Below are positions 13,980 through 14,726 of a DNA stretch of 14,726 bases, one piece after another (within the stretch, counting starts at the first letter, position 1; the number at the start of each line of letters is the position of its first letter). Origin of the DNA: JAJBWD01 sp041821285 (GTDB taxonomy: Bacteria; Bacillota; Clostridia; Clostridiales; Clostridiaceae); contig JBGUER010000077.1 of NCBI GenBank assembly GCA_041821285.1, forward strand, positions 1 through 14,726, given 5' to 3'. The notes under the pieces are model-generated. The model was not told where the DNA came from. It was given only the letters and a program-made list of their open reading frames with translations, and searched no databases. Position numbers and translations under genes: made by a program.

Positions 13980-14726
13980 CTATTTTAATGTTTCTATTCT
14001 TTCTTCTACTGCATTTAACATTTCTTGATATTTTACTTTCTTAGCTTTTTCTTCGTTTACTACCTGCTCTGGCGCTTTTTCTACAAATCTTTTATTAGCT
14101 AGTTTTTTATCAACTCTATCTATTTCAGATATTAACTTGATTTTTTCCTTATCTAGTCTTTCTAATTCTTTTTCAACATCTATTAAGTCAAATAAAGGTA
14201 TATAGACTTCACCTATTGAAATAACTTTAGATACTGCATTTTGTGGTGCATCTTTTTTATTATTAATAAATTCTAGAGAAGATGCTGAAGCTAATTTTTC
14301 AAAATATACGCTACTTTCTTCAAAACTATTTTTGTATTTAGCATCTACATTAAATATAAGTTTAGCCTTTCTTGAAGGAATAACATTCATTTCAGCTCGA
14401 ACATTTCTTATAGATTTTATTGATTCAATTATAAGATTCATTGTATCTTCGGATTTTTTATCTTGTAATTTTTCATCAAAGCAAGGCCAAGCGGCTGTAG
14501 TTATAGTTTCATTTTTATCATCTAACTGACAATATATTTCCTCGGTAATAAATGGCATAATAGGATGAAGTAGTTTTAAAGAATTTTCTAAAACTATATT
14601 TAAACAATTTAGCGTTACTCCCTTTGTTTGCTCATCTTCACCATACAAAGCCCCTTTTGAAAACTCTATATAATAGTCGCAGTATTCTGTCCAAATAAAG
14701 TCATATATTTTTTGTGATGCCATTCC
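13980..14726 (-). CDS. valS: Valyl-tRNA synthetase, C-terminal part (gene runs off the window)
   Basis: The last 249 codons are present and the frame stays open to the right edge. ValRS charges tRNA-Val with valine. Visible here are the end of the anticodon-binding helical domain (QKIYDFIWTEYCDYYIEFSK, then LLHPIMPFITEEIY), a linker region (about 95-170) and the C-terminal coiled-coil arm typical of bacterial ValRS (from about 180: LIDVEKELERLDKEK, RFVEKAPEQVVNEEKAK). The HIGH and KMSKS motifs lie outside. The fragment does not start at the internal ATG at 14723; that methionine sits mid-protein. It is the upstream gene of the folC operon. A T-box leader would be expected upstream but cannot be seen here. 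Confidence 0.95.
   Translation of the reverse strand, partial: GMASQKIYDFIWTEYCDYYIEFSKGALYGEDEQTKGVTLNCLNIVLENSLKLLHPIMPFITEEIYCQLDDKNETITTAAWPCFDEKLQDKKSEDTMNLIIESIKSIRNVRAEMNVIPSRKAKLIFNVDAKYKNSFEESSVYFEKLASASSLEFINNKKDAPQNAVSKVISIGEVYIPLFDLIDVEKELERLDKEKIKLISEIDRVDKKLANKRFVEKAPEQVVNEEKAKKVKYQEMLNAVEERIETLK

Noticed and set aside
1..14726. Mobile element, phage, CRISPR or defence island
   Set aside because: No transposase, integrase, terminal repeats, repeat-spacer arrays or nuclease-type genes are visible. The tRNA genes at the left edge show no duplicated 3' end that would mark an attachment site.

Overview
The window is strongly A+T-rich and has strong AAGGAGG-type Shine-Dalgarno (SD) sites. 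It carries two alpha/beta-type small acid-soluble spore proteins, a PdaB-like polysaccharide deacetylase, the acetylase branch of lysine/diaminopimelate synthesis and a DUF4364 protein. Together these point to a spore-forming, low-GC Firmicute, most likely Clostridium or a close relative. The gene content looks chromosomal and mostly housekeeping. I see no insertion sequence, phage gene, CRISPR array or resistance gene.

Layout. Positions 1-206 (minus strand): the start of a tRNA operon (Val-UAC, then Asp-GUC, running off the left edge) behind a perfect-consensus sigma-A promoter. 215-2217 (minus): a spore protein gene with a sigma-G-like promoter, then a class I SAM methyltransferase and hslO (Hsp33), whose reading frames overlap. 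2338-6058: the dap cluster, with dapA-dapB on plus, an aminotransferase closely resembling PatA on minus, and dapH on plus. patA and dapH have back-to-back promoters, and patA and dapB converge on a shared terminator. 6065-7645 (minus): a PdaB-like deacetylase and a protein with two SSB-like OB folds. 7805-9492 (plus): a large methyltransferase with an N-terminal helical-repeat-like region. 9501-10745 (minus): an unrecognised 414-residue protein, divergent from a second spore protein gene (10882-11106, plus) that also has a sigma-G-like promoter. 11231-11758 (plus): a DUF4364 protein. 11744-14726 (minus): the 3' part of valS, then folC, then a YVTN-type beta-propeller protein whose start region is covered by a hairpin.

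How the genes fit together. DapA, DapB, DapH and the aminotransferase supply consecutive steps from aspartate semialdehyde to N-acetyl-diaminopimelate, which feeds peptidoglycan and lysine. The DapA product is also the precursor of spore dipicolinate. With the two spore proteins and the deacetylase this gives a loose sporulation flavour, although each gene appears to have its own control. No gene reaches the standard of a clearly new system. The points most worth checking are the hairpin that buries the propeller gene's SD, the repeat-methyltransferase fusion, the tandem OB-fold protein, the extended spore protein and the orphan 414-residue protein. No stretch of more than 300 bases lacks a gene; the largest gaps are 2151-2337 and 7646-7804.
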